Positions 1 to 6,434 are shown, numbered from the stretch's first letter. The stretch is DNA of 9,262 nt from Micrococcales bacterium (GCA_023252115.1 JAHEXM010000005.1:9265-18526), one strand, 5' to 3'. Translations and numbers: made by a program. Notes: generated from the letters alone by a model not told the origin.

Positions 1-422
1 GCCACAAAGGTGCCGTTGCCGTACGCGACGCTTTTCCAGTTGTTCGTTTCGGCTGCGGTTTTCGTGGACCAGCTGATCCCGTCTGGCGAAGTCATCACAG
101 AACCGCCAGCGGCGACTGCAACGAAGACATCGCCGCCAAACGCGACGCCGGTCCAGTTGTCGGAGCCAGCGGGCGTCCGCTGAGTCCACGTCGATCCATC
201 GGTTGAAGTCATTGCTGAGTTATCGCCAACGGCCACGAAAGAACCCTGAACCGAACCGGAAGACGCATAGGTAACGCTGCGCCAGGCTTCAGAAAAAGAC
301 GTCGTGTGTGCTGTCCAGGTACTTCCGCCAGTTGCGTTGGCCTGGGACGTCAAAGCGCCAGTCGCAAGTGCCAGGACCAATGCCAAGCCGGCGACAAGTG
401 CGATGCGGATTCTTTGCGCCAT
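1..422 (-). CDS. Exported beta-propeller-like repeat protein (N-terminal part, truncated by window edge)
   Basis: This minus-strand frame is open from an ATG at 422 to the window edge, giving 140 complete codons and no stop. Residues 1-30 are a signal peptide: a short basic start (MAQRIRI), a long Ala/Leu/Val core and an AxA-type cleavage site (A28-N29-A30). After it come repeats of roughly 40 residues, each with a Trp near the start (W47, W90, W129), a strand such as SVAYGNGTFVAV, and a turn of type TSxDGxxW (residues 72-79 and 111-118). This pattern is typical of secreted propeller proteins related to sialidase/BNR or Kelch-like repeats, where each repeat is one four-stranded blade. The protein probably acts outside the membrane. 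Ligand or enzymatic role cannot be told from this part, and the C-terminus may carry an anchor. A good Shine-Dalgarno sequence is not visible, only GAAAG just before the ATG. It lies 193 bases downstream of gnd on the same strand, but a likely terminator separates them. Confidence 0.8.
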   Translation of the reverse strand, partial: MAQRIRIALVAGLALVLALATGALTSQANATGGSTWTAHTTSFSEAWRSVTYASSGSVQGSFVAVGDNSAMTSTDGSTWTQRTPAGSDNWTGVAFGGDVFVAVAAGGSVMTSPDGISWSTKTAAETNNWKSVAYGNGTFV

Positions 423-442
423 CTTTCGGTCCAATCAGCCGA

Positions 443-477
443 GTTCAAACCAATTCACACTAACGGCGGTTTTGAAC
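443..477 (-). promoter_or_regulatory. Inverted repeat upstream of the exported repeat protein
   Basis: GTTCAAACC (443-451) and GGTTTTGAAC (468-477) are complementary apart from one extra base, with a 16-base spacer. The right arm also sits in a tighter hairpin, CGGTT-TTG-AACCG (467-479). The repeat begins 21 bases upstream of the start codon at 422. It could be an operator or a 5' leader hairpin. On the minus strand a TAGTGT that fits the TAnnnT pattern of a -10 box lies within the spacer. I see no convincing -35, so the promoter is only a suggestion. Confidence 0.35.
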
Positions 478-496
478 CGACGACTGCGTCAGGAAT

Positions 497-518
497 TCCC
501 CACTAACCCGAATGGGGA
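497..518. repeat. Short inverted repeat in the gnd to exported-protein gap
   Basis: TCCCCA (497-502) and TGGGGA (513-518) form a perfect 6-base inverted repeat with a 10-base loop. Directly beside it, TTGTG (519-523) and CACAA (535-539), or alternatively GTGC/GCAC at 524-537, can form a second weak hairpin. Function is unknown. It may be part of the transcribed leader or a protein binding site. Confidence 0.3.
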
Positions 519-548
519 TTGTGGTGCGTGGATGCACAAAACCGTACG

Positions 549-594
549 AAAAGCCCGTTTCCTGAAAGCGGAAAGGTACGTTCCGTACGGCTTT
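549..594 (-). terminator. Likely rho-independent terminator of gnd with branched stem
   Basis: Read on the minus strand, an outer stem AAAGCC (594-589) pairs with GGCTTT (555-550) and runs into TTTT (552-549). Two inner hairpins fit inside it: GTAC/GTAC (588-585 with 579-576, loop GGAAC) and TTTCC/GGAAA (574-570 with 562-558). Together they resemble a three-way junction rather than a simple stem. It begins 22 bases after the gnd stop codon. A competing 7-base pairing, CCGTACG (542-548) with CGTACGG (584-590), is also possible. Position and T-run suit a terminator, although the outer stem is short. Confidence 0.45.
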
Positions 595-615
595 GCGGAA
601 GGCGATATGAAGGAG

Positions 616-1650
616 CTACTTCTTCTTCTCGTCGTGACCGCCGAACTGCTTGCGTTGGGCGGACTGAATCTTGTTCGCAAAGTCGGCGTGACCTTGCGAC
701 GTGAAACGTGAATACAGCGAATCCGTGAGAATCGGTGCTGGCACGCCTTCTTCGATGGCGGCGATGCTGGTCCAACGACCTTCACCGGAGTCAGAGACCC
801 GTCCACCGAATTCGTTCAAGTCGGGCGACTCGTACAGCGCTATTGCTGTCAGGTCGAGCAACCATGAACCGATGACCGAACCTCGACGCCAGACCTCGCT
901 GACTTTCGTCAGGTCAAGGTCGTACATGTAGAACTCCGGGTGCTCCAACGGCGCCGTTTCGGCGTCTTGGTCGCGCTTGACCTTGCCAGCGTTCGCGTTC
1001 TTGAGGATGTTGAGTCCCTCGGCGTATGAGGCCATGATCGCGTACTCGATGCCGTTGTGAACCATCTTGACGAAGTGGCCAGCACCATTTGGTCCACAGT
1101 GCAGCCAGCCCTCTTCTTCAGGCGCATACGGTCCACTGCGACCAAGTGTGCGATCAATGTTGCCAGGTCCGGGTGCAATCGATGTCCAGATGGGCGCGAG
1201 ACGGTCGACAATCTCGTCTTCGCCACCGATCATCAAGCAGTATCCACGCTCGAGGCCCCAGACACCGCCGGAAGTTCCACAGTCAACGGCGTGGAGCTTC
1301 TTCTTGCCGAGCTCCTCGGCGTGGCGAATGTCGTCGCGGTAGTAGGAGTTCCCACCATCGATGATCGTGTCGCCTGGCTCAAGAAGTTCGGAGACCTCTT
1401 TGATGACTGAGTCGGTGATTTTGCCAGCTGGAACCATGATCCAGACGTGACGCGGTGTATCCATCTTTTCGACGAACTCCTTGAGGGTGGCGCCACCAAT
1501 GGCACCGTCGGCCTCAAGTTCTTTGATCGCATCCGGCGACGTGTCATATACGACAGCGCTGTGGCCGTCATTCATGATGCGGCGGACGATGTTTGCGCCC
1601 ATCCGGCCGAGGCCGATCATTCCGAGCTGCATTGGGCTATCCGTGGCCAC
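616..1650 (-). CDS. gnd: 6-phosphogluconate dehydrogenase, decarboxylating, short type
   Basis: Gnd oxidises and decarboxylates 6-phosphogluconate to ribulose-5-phosphate in the cytosol. Numbering here is from the ATG at 1632. The Rossmann motif GLGRMGAN is at residues 7-14, GGNSYYRDD at 93-101, the substrate-binding SGGVWGLERG at 121-130, and the catalytic block GAGHFVKMVHNGIEY at 183-197 with K189 and N193. Total length is about 338 residues, the short class (around 300-340), not the 470-residue class. I chose GTG at 1650 because GGAGG lies 4 bases upstream. The ATG at 1632 (MQLGMIGLGRMG) matches the usual family start but has no ribosome binding site; the difference is six residues. After the second strand the sequence is VVYDTSP, with acidic D30 where NADP+-dependent enzymes have Asn-Arg, which suggests NAD+ use (inference). 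The C-terminus ends in a Lys-rich tail. Transcribed divergently from zwf. Confidence 0.95.
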   Translation of the reverse strand: MATDSPMQLGMIGLGRMGANIVRRIMNDGHSAVVYDTSPDAIKELEADGAIGGATLKEFVEKMDTPRHVWIMVPAGKITDSVIKEVSELLEPGDTIIDGGNSYYRDDIRHAEELGKKKLHAVDCGTSGGVWGLERGYCLMIGGEDEIVDRLAPIWTSIAPGPGNIDRTLGRSGPYAPEEEGWLHCGPNGAGHFVKMVHNGIEYAIMASYAEGLNILKNANAGKVKRDQDAETAPLEHPEFYMYDLDLTKVSEVWRRGSVIGSWLLDLTAIALYESPDLNEFGGRVSDSGEGRWTSIAAIEEGVPAPILTDSLYSRFTSQGHADFANKIQSAQRKQFGGHDEKKK

Positions 1651-1749
1651 GCTTCCTCCAAGGGGGTTCTTAGCGGTCGGCTTCCGGCCGCTTGTCTCGC
1701 TAGGGTCACCGCGAGGCGTGTTTTGGAGAGTAGGGGAAAGGGACAGCTG
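1651..1749. promoter_or_regulatory. Divergent gnd/zwf promoter region with dyads
   Basis: This 99-base gap must hold the start signals for both gnd (leftward) and zwf (rightward). GCGGTCGG (1673-1680) and CCGGCCGC (1684-1691) form an 8-base-pair stem with one G-T pair and a 3-base loop. A second dyad, CTCGC (1696-1700) with GCGAG (1711-1715), encloses TAGGGT (1701-1706), a possible -10 box for zwf. I could not find a convincing -35 for either gene. A shared regulator binding one of the dyads would be a simple reading, but this is inference. Confidence 0.4.
1655..1659 (-). promoter_or_regulatory. Ribosome binding site deciding the gnd start
   Basis: GGAGG on the minus strand lies 4 bases upstream of GTG at 1650 and 22 bases upstream of ATG at 1632. 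It therefore favours the GTG start, even though the family usually begins at the ATG. Confidence 0.5.
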
Positions 1750-3159
1750 ATGGCGCTGCAAGAGTCGGATCGACTGGTCATCTTCGGCATAACGGGTGAT
1801 TTAGCTAAGAAGATGACCCTTCCGTCGCTTTACCGGCTTGAGCGCCGTGGGCTGCTCAAGGTGCCAGTTGTCACGGTGGCCAGCCAGCCCTGGACCCACG
1901 AGCATTTGGTGGCTCACACTCGCGAATGCGTGGAAAAGGCCGAGGGCACGATCGACGAAAAGGTATTCGCCAGGTTGGCCAAGCGCCTGTCGTATGTGGG
2001 TGGCAATTTCCTTGACCCAGACCTATACGTCAATCTCAAGAAGGCATTGGGCAAAGCAACCGCGCCGACGTATTACCTCGAGATCCCGCCGAGCCTATTC
2101 GTTAAAGTCGCTGAACAGCTTCATGCCGCCGATATGACATCGGGAAGTGCACGAATTGTCTTCGAGAAGCCGTTCGGCACGAGCCTGAGTACAGCAGTTG
2201 AGCTGAACGAAAAGCTCCACACCATGCTGCGCGAAGAGCAAATTTTCCGCATTGACCATTATTTGGGCAAGGAACCAGTCCTAGATGTCGTGTACTTCCG
2301 ATTTGCGAACCAGATCTTCGAGCCAATCTGGAATGCGCACTACGTCGACTGCATCATGGTGACGATGGCCGAGGACTTCGGCGTAGAGGATCGCGGGTCC
2401 TTCTACGACGCCGTCGGAACAATTCGCGATGTCGTGCAGAACCACCTGCTGCAGGTCATCTCGTTGGTCACGATGGAAGCGCCAGTCAAAGACATGACTG
2501 GCCCTCGGCTCAGTATTTTCCGGGCGATTCCAGACGCTGACCCCAAATTCATGGTCAAGGGTCAATACGAGGGCTACTTAAAAGTTCCCGGCGTCAAACC
2601 GAAGTCGAAGACCGAGACTTTTGTCGCCCTCAAACTCAGCATTCATAACTGGCGATGGGGTGGTCTCCCAGTATTCATTCGCGCTGGCAAAGATATGCCG
2701 GTCAAAGCAACCGAAGTCGTCGTGCGATTCAAGAAGCTGAATCCGATCTACATCGGTGGCCGGATGCGCACGAGTCGTTGGTATGACGACATCGTGTTTC
2801 GGCTCGGTGCTGACCCCGGCGTAACGATGGGCATTCGCGTCAAGACTCCAGGGCACAATGATGTCGAGCCAGTGGAACTTGGCGTTGACTTCTTGAAAGC
2901 GCTGGGCGACACAGCGCCCGAGCCATATGAACTGCTATTGACCTCGGCAATGGCGGGCGATCACACACTCTTCCCCGATCAGTCGGTCGAAGAAGAAACG
3001 TGGCGCATTGTTCAGCCGTTGTTGGACGACAATTCCACGCCGAAGAAGTACAAACCAGGAACATGGGGACCGCAGGAAGCCAACGACATGGTCAAGTCAC
3101 ATGGCGGTTGGCGCGAACCCACCTGTGACAGTGACGACGCCGAACACAAAACACCATAG
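1750..3159 (+). CDS. zwf: Glucose-6-phosphate dehydrogenase
   Basis: This enzyme oxidises glucose-6-phosphate to 6-phosphogluconolactone, the first step of the oxidative pentose phosphate pathway. The nucleotide-binding motif GITGDLAKK is at residues 13-21, EKPFGTSL at 139-146, and the family signature RIDHYLGKE at 167-175, with D169 and H170 of the catalytic region and K174 of the substrate site. At 469 residues it is slightly shorter than typical (about 480-515). The frame is open far upstream, but that stretch is antisense to gnd. The ATG at 1750 follows AAAGGGA at a 6-base spacing and gives a normal N-terminus. After the second strand the sequence is VVTVASQP: S45 replaces the Arg of the usual GYARS/GTARQ, and M22 follows KK where human has Lys. 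Both suggest weak NADP+ recognition (inference). pgi follows after 60 bases on the same strand, probably in one transcript. No opcA or pgl is adjacent. Confidence 0.96.
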   Translation: MALQESDRLVIFGITGDLAKKMTLPSLYRLERRGLLKVPVVTVASQPWTHEHLVAHTRECVEKAEGTIDEKVFARLAKRLSYVGGNFLDPDLYVNLKKALGKATAPTYYLEIPPSLFVKVAEQLHAADMTSGSARIVFEKPFGTSLSTAVELNEKLHTMLREEQIFRIDHYLGKEPVLDVVYFRFANQIFEPIWNAHYVDCIMVTMAEDFGVEDRGSFYDAVGTIRDVVQNHLLQVISLVTMEAPVKDMTGPRLSIFRAIPDADPKFMVKGQYEGYLKVPGVKPKSKTETFVALKLSIHNWRWGGLPVFIRAGKDMPVKATEVVVRFKKLNPIYIGGRMRTSRWYDDIVFRLGADPGVTMGIRVKTPGHNDVEPVELGVDFLKALGDTAPEPYELLLTSAMAGDHTLFPDQSVEEETWRIVQPLLDDNSTPKKYKPGTWGPQEANDMVKSHGGWREPTCDSDDAEHKTP

Positions 3160-3209
3160 GTAAGCAACAACAGCAACGAAATCAATCAAAGATTGTCGCG
3201 AAATGACCT

Positions 3210-3214
3210 GGGAG
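3210..3214 (+). promoter_or_regulatory. Ribosome binding site deciding the pgi start
   Basis: GGGAG lies 5 bases before GTG at 3220. The in-frame alternatives, TTG at 3193 and GTG at 3214, have no such site; the latter overlaps it. Just upstream, CAATC-AAA-GATTG (3183-3195) is a small hairpin in the zwf-pgi gap, too weak to call a terminator. Confidence 0.55.
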
Positions 3215-3219
3215 TGAAC

Positions 3220-4875
3220 GTGAACGAGTACAACCCTGATGGCCTCGAATCCACCCCTGCCTGGCTATTGCTCAAAGAGAACTATGCAGACGTCGGCGGC
3301 AAGCACTTGCGCGAGTTATTCGCCGGCGACCCAGATCGCGCGACCCGCTTCACTGCCGAGGGTGCCGGGTTGTACTTGGACTACTCCAAGCAACGCATCA
3401 CCGATGAGACATTTCGATTGCTGATTCAGCTAGCCGAGCAACGTGGGTTGCGTGAGCGCGCCGAGGAGATGTTCTCGGGCGTGCACATCAACGTCACTGA
3501 AGACCGGGCTGTTCTGCACACCGCGTTGCGTGATCCGCGCTCAGTAAAGCTCGATGTCGATGGCCAAGATGTGACTGGTGATGTCAATGACGTCCTGGAC
3601 AAGATGGCACAGTTTGCCGACCGAATTCGCAGCGGCGAATGGAAAGGCCACACCGGCAAGCGAATTGCCAATGTCATCAACATCGGTATCGGCGGATCAG
3701 ACCTCGGTCCTGTCATGGCTTACGAAGCAATGAAGTTTTACAGCGACCGCGACATCAAATTCGAATTCATTTCAAATGTCGACGGCACGGATTTTGCCGA
3801 GGCAGTACTTGGCCTCGATCCCGAGGAAACACTCTTTATCGTGTCGTCGAAGACATTTGTCACGCAAGAGACAATGACGAATGCCAACTCGGCGCGGACA
3901 TGGATTCTGGACGCGCTCAAAGATAAATCAGCAGTCGCGAAACACTTTGTTGCAGTTTCGACGAATGCCGAGCTGGTTGAGAAGTTCGGAATCGACACTG
4001 CGAACATGTTTGGTTTCTGGGACTGGGTCGGCGGCCGGTACTCCATGGATTCAGCCATCGGACTCTCGACCATGATTGCTGTGGGACCCGACGGCTTCCA
4101 CGAAATGCTCGATGGTTTTCACGAAATGGACGAGCACTTCCGCACGACTCCGCTCGAGCAGAACCTTCCAGCGCTCATGGGCCTACTTGGTGTGTGGAAC
4201 CGCGACTTTCTTGGTTGCGCCACGGTTGCCGTACTGCCGTACGAGCAGTACCTCAAGCGTTTCCCGGCCTACCTGCAACAACTCACCATGGAAAGCAATG
4301 GCAAGCACGTCACGTTAAGTGGCAAGCACGTCACCTACGAGACGGGCCCGATTTACTGGGGCGAGCCGGGTACAAATGGTCAACACAGCTTTTACCAATT
4401 GATCCACCAAGGAACGTCAATCATTCCGTGTGACTTCTTGTTCTTTGTTGAGCCACTGAACAAGGTTCCCGCGCTCGATGCGCCCGACCACCACGACTTG
4501 TTGATTGCCAACGTGTTGGCGCAATCATCCGCGCTGGCGTTTGGCAAAACAGCCGAAGAAGTAGCGGCAGAGGGAGTACCGGCCGATGTGGTGCCGCACA
4601 AGGTGATGGAAGGCAACCGCCCCAGTAACACCGTGATGGCGCAGAAACTCACGCCGCACACGCTCGGCGCCATGATCGCGCTCTATGAGCATTCGGTGTT
4701 CACCCAAGGCGTGGTGTGGGGCATTGATTCATTCGATCAGTGGGGAGTTGAGCTCGGTAAGATCATGGCCAAGAAAATTGTGCCGGTTCTTGTCGAAGGC
4801 AGTGACGACGCAACCCTTGATGCTTCAACTCTGATGTTGGCTGCCCGTTACCGGGACGGCAAGAACAAGAAGTAG
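3220..4875 (+). CDS. pgi: Glucose-6-phosphate isomerase
   Basis: Pgi interconverts glucose-6-phosphate and fructose-6-phosphate in glycolysis and gluconeogenesis. From the GTG at 3220 the product has 551 residues, the normal length of the family. Seen motifs are [10 protein letters not shown] (154-163), the sugar-phosphate loop SSKTF (209-213), PGI signature 1 around DWVGGRYS (268-275), [18 protein letters not shown] (381-398) with catalytic E382 and the His of the HQG motif, and signature 2 around [11 protein letters not shown] (504-514) with the active-site K514. All key residues appear intact. The start was chosen on GGGAG five bases upstream; an upstream TTG (3193) and GTG (3214) stay in frame but lack ribosome binding sites. 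It follows zwf by 60 bases, so both enzymes that compete for glucose-6-phosphate are probably co-transcribed. A short internal repeat, GGCAAGCACGTCAC, occurs at 4300 and 4321 without changing the expected length. Confidence 0.96.
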   Translation: MNEYNPDGLESTPAWLLLKENYADVGGKHLRELFAGDPDRATRFTAEGAGLYLDYSKQRITDETFRLLIQLAEQRGLRERAEEMFSGVHINVTEDRAVLHTALRDPRSVKLDVDGQDVTGDVNDVLDKMAQFADRIRSGEWKGHTGKRIANVINIGIGGSDLGPVMAYEAMKFYSDRDIKFEFISNVDGTDFAEAVLGLDPEETLFIVSSKTFVTQETMTNANSARTWILDALKDKSAVAKHFVAVSTNAELVEKFGIDTANMFGFWDWVGGRYSMDSAIGLSTMIAVGPDGFHEMLDGFHEMDEHFRTTPLEQNLPALMGLLGVWNRDFLGCATVAVLPYEQYLKRFPAYLQQLTMESNGKHVTLSGKHVTYETGPIYWGEPGTNGQHSFYQLIHQGTSIIPCDFLFFVEPLNKVPALDAPDHHDLLIANVLAQSSALAFGKTAEEVAAEGVPADVVPHKVMEGNRPSNTVMAQKLTPHTLGAMIALYEHSVFTQGVVWGIDSFDQWGVELGKIMAKKIVPVLVEGSDDATLDASTLMLAARYRDGKNKK

Positions 4876-4890
4876 TCCAAGATTCTTGAT

Positions 4891-4927
4891 AGTCAGCTCG
4901 ATCGGGTAACCCCTAAGTCACTCGATC
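4891..4927. repeat. Imperfect direct repeat after pgi
   Basis: AGTCAGCTCGATC (4891-4903) recurs as AGTCACTCGATC (4916-4927), differing by one missing base, with an offset of about 25 bases. The second copy overlaps a small dyad, TCACT-CGATCT-AGTGA (4918-4933). No strong T-tailed terminator for pgi is seen in 4876-5016, so read-through into the next gene is possible. The repeat may be paired regulator sites or chance. Confidence 0.3.
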
Positions 4928-4942
4928 TAGTGATGATTTGCG

Positions 4943-4952
4943 TAAACGTTTA
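4943..4952. promoter_or_regulatory. Palindrome TAAACGTTTA, possible LacI-family-type operator
   Basis: TAAACGTTTA is a perfect 10-base palindrome with a central CG, the layout of many LacI/GalR-family operators. It lies 65 bases upstream of the ATG at 5017. It partly overlaps TTTAGC (4949-4954), which could serve as a poor -35 for TATCTC (4971-4976) at a 16-base spacing. No LacI-family gene is in the window. The operator reading is inference. Confidence 0.35.
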
Positions 4953-4972
4953 GCTCAAGCGCACAAGGGGTA

Positions 4973-4986
4973 TCTCGACGTCGAGA
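4973..4986. promoter_or_regulatory. 14-base perfect palindrome upstream of the exported protein
   Basis: TCTCGACGTCGAGA is fully self-complementary and can also fold as a 5-base-pair stem with loop ACGT. It ends 30 bases before the ATG at 5017 and overlaps the candidate -10/transcription start region. This fits a dimeric repressor site or a 5' leader hairpin; the sequence alone cannot choose between them. Confidence 0.4.
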
Positions 4987-5016
4987 GAAAATCCGACTAT
5001 GAGAGAGAGCCCCCAA

Positions 5017-5538
5017 ATGAAGAAACGCCCATTTGCCATTGCCGTGCTTACCGCCGGTCTCGTTGCAGGTTCCGCATCGGCAGCGCTTGCTGCCCCGGCC
5101 TCAGAAGCGCCAACCCCGACCTCAGGGGGTTGCGCTGCGCAAGCACCCACCTCGGGTGGTTGTGCCGCTGATGCTCCCACGGCATACGGCCAGACCGTGC
5201 GCGAATTTGACCTTTCGAAAAGCCAGGTCATGGTCAACGGTCAGGCAATTTCGCTGAGCGAAGAGTCCTCGTGGAGCACTAAGCCGCTTTTCAAAACTGA
5301 GGTGTTCAAAATCCGTGGTGTCGATGCCAACGGCAAAGCCATGAAGGTCGACGTAACCTTCGACAAGACCAAGATCGGTCCAATGGTGAAGTCCATCAAC
5401 GTTGATGGCGACAAATCAGATGTGCGCGGCCAGAACGTGAGCTTGCGCGCCATCGACGATCACCAAGACCTCGCGCTCGGCACATTGATGACGCAAAACA
5501 ACAGCAGCGTTCAGTTCAGCATTATTGCCAACCGCTAA
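5017..5538 (+). CDS. Small exported protein with Cys-containing PTSGGCAA repeat, function unknown
   Basis: I do not recognise this 173-residue protein. Residues 1-25 form a clear signal peptide: MKKR, a hydrophobic core rich in Ala, Leu and Val, and A-L-A at 23-25. The mature N-terminus is a Pro/Thr/Ser/Gly segment holding two copies of PTSGGCAA (34-41 and 44-51) with the protein's only two cysteines, C39 and C49. From about residue 57 the chain looks like a small beta-rich domain (alternating polar and hydrophobic residues, few predicted helices by eye) and ends in FSIIANR with no anchor. The cysteines could form a disulfide, crosslink the protein or bind metal; they do not form a lipobox. 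I chose ATG 5017 because it gives a textbook signal peptide and has AGAGAG 7 bases upstream. ATG 4999 is in frame, would add MRESPQ and lacks support. Two palindromes precede it and a hairpin follows its stop codon. Confidence 0.8.
   Translation: MKKRPFAIAVLTAGLVAGSASAALAAPASEAPTPTSGGCAAQAPTSGGCAADAPTAYGQTVREFDLSKSQVMVNGQAISLSEESSWSTKPLFKTEVFKIRGVDANGKAMKVDVTFDKTKIGPMVKSINVDGDKSDVRGQNVSLRAIDDHQDLALGTLMTQNNSSVQFSIIANR
5116..5175 (+). repeat. In-frame 30-base tandem repeat, conserved in protein but not in DNA
   Basis: Two 10-codon units, 5116-5145 and 5146-5175, encode PTSGGCAAQA and PTSGGCAADA. Nine of ten residues match, yet seven of those nine codons differ at the third base. The duplication is therefore old or kept by selection on the peptide, rather than a recent slippage event. 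Confidence 0.75.
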
Positions 5539-5559
5539 CAACTCATACCCCTCACCGCA

Positions 5560-5586
5560 AAGACCGCCCTATACCGGGGCGGTCTT
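5560..5586. terminator. Hairpin between convergent genes, likely bidirectional terminator
   Basis: AAGACCGCCC (5560-5569) and GGGCGGTCTT (5577-5586) form a perfect 10-base-pair GC-rich stem with the 7-base loop TATACCG. It starts 21 bases after the stop codon at 5538 and lies 14 bases past the stop codon of the convergent gene at 5601. There is no long T-run on either side, only the T pairs at the stem end, as is common in actinobacteria. Confidence 0.75.
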
Positions 5587-5600
5587 CGTGGTTGGGATGG

Positions 5601-6434
5601 CTAGGAGCCGCGACGGCGCAGATAGCGTTCAAACTCGGCTGCGATTGCATCGCCGCTGGCTTCGGGAAGGTCTTCTGAGTCACGCGCACGTTCGAGCTGA
5701 CCTACGTACTCACCAATCTCGTCGTCCTCAAGAGCCATCTCGTCGACGCCGCGCTGCCATGCGGCAGCCTCATCCGGTAAATCGCCAAGAGGGATGGACA
5801 GATCCATGATGTCTTCCATGCGTTGCAACAATGCCAACGCGGCTTTTGGGCACGGGGCTTGCGAAACGTAGTGAGGAACCGCAGCCCACAAAGACAGAGC
5901 AGGAATCTCGGCCATCTCGGCTGCATGCTGAAGCACGCCAACGATTCCCGTGGGGCCGTCATACGTTGATTGATCGAGCCCTAGTGCAGAAATCAAGGTT
6001 GGTTCAGTTGCGAATGCAGTCAGGGGTACCGGACGCGTGTGCGGCACATCTGCAAGCAACGCTCCTAGGTTGACGATGCGTTCGATCCCCAAGTCGCGGG
6101 CAATCCCCAAGATGTCTTCGCAGAATGCGCGCCACCGCATATTGGGTTCGATGCCATGGACAATCACGATGTCGCGCGTTGGTGCAGAGGCGACAAAAAC
6201 TCGTGTTGTCGGCCAGGTGACGCTTCGTCCTTCTTCTTCAACGCGGATGTGGGGACGAGTCACCTGGAAGTCGTAATAATCGTCCGGATCGAGTTCCGCC
6301 AACGGATTGGAACCCCAGACTTGGCGCAAATGGTCGATGGCATCGGTTGCTGCTTCGCCAGCATCGTTCCAGCCTTCAAAGGCGGTGACCATGATCGGCG
6401 AACGCAGGTCGGGCAGCCGTTCCCACTCGATCAT
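5601..6434 (-). CDS. PAC2-family protein (proteasome-assembly-chaperone-like fold)
   Basis: The 277-residue product matches the bacterial PAC2 family, named after eukaryotic proteasome assembly chaperone 2. Seen features are the N-terminal block AFEGWNDAGEAAT (18-30), the strand VIVHGIEPNMRWRAF in the middle, GALLADVPHTRP, YDGPTGIVGVLQ, and LWAAVPHYVSQAPCPKA towards the C-terminus, followed by an acidic helical tail ending in RYLRRRGS. The protein has no signal peptide and is presumably cytosolic. The biochemical role of bacterial members is not settled, and no proteasome genes are in this window. I chose ATG 6434 because GGGAG lies 5 bases upstream. A TTG at 6446 is in frame but would overlap that site. 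The gene is divergent from metH with 92 bases between start codons, an arrangement I recall from Mycobacterium tuberculosis (Rv2125 and Rv2124c). This conserved pairing may mean shared control rather than shared chemistry. Confidence 0.88.
   Translation of the reverse strand: MIEWERLPDLRSPIMVTAFEGWNDAGEAATDAIDHLRQVWGSNPLAELDPDDYYDFQVTRPHIRVEEEGRSVTWPTTRVFVASAPTRDIVIVHGIEPNMRWRAFCEDILGIARDLGIERIVNLGALLADVPHTRPVPLTAFATEPTLISALGLDQSTYDGPTGIVGVLQHAAEMAEIPALSLWAAVPHYVSQAPCPKAALALLQRMEDIMDLSIPLGDLPDEAAAWQRGVDEMALEDDEIGEYVGQLERARDSEDLPEASGDAIAAEFERYLRRRGS

Noticed and set aside
304..711. 135-codon plus-strand open frame
   Set aside because: Antisense to the signal peptide of the exported protein and to the end of gnd, and spans the terminator; no protein-like features.
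1057..1410. 117-codon plus-strand open frame inside gnd
   Set aside because: Antisense to strongly conserved gnd coding sequence, with no recognisable domain.
1447..1749. Open frame extending zwf about 100 codons upstream
   Set aside because: It is antisense to the start of gnd and crosses the promoter gap. The ATG at 1750 gives the normal family N-terminus just before the nucleotide-binding motif.
3183..3195. Hairpin CAATC-AAA-GATTG between zwf and pgi as a terminator
   Set aside because: Only five AT-rich pairs and no T-run; zwf and pgi are more likely co-transcribed.
4300..4334. Repeat of GGCAAGCACGTCAC inside pgi, giving GKHVT twice
   Set aside because: The segment between MESNGK and TGPI has the same length as I recall for E. 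coli Pgi, so there is no insertion; probably chance or local convergence.
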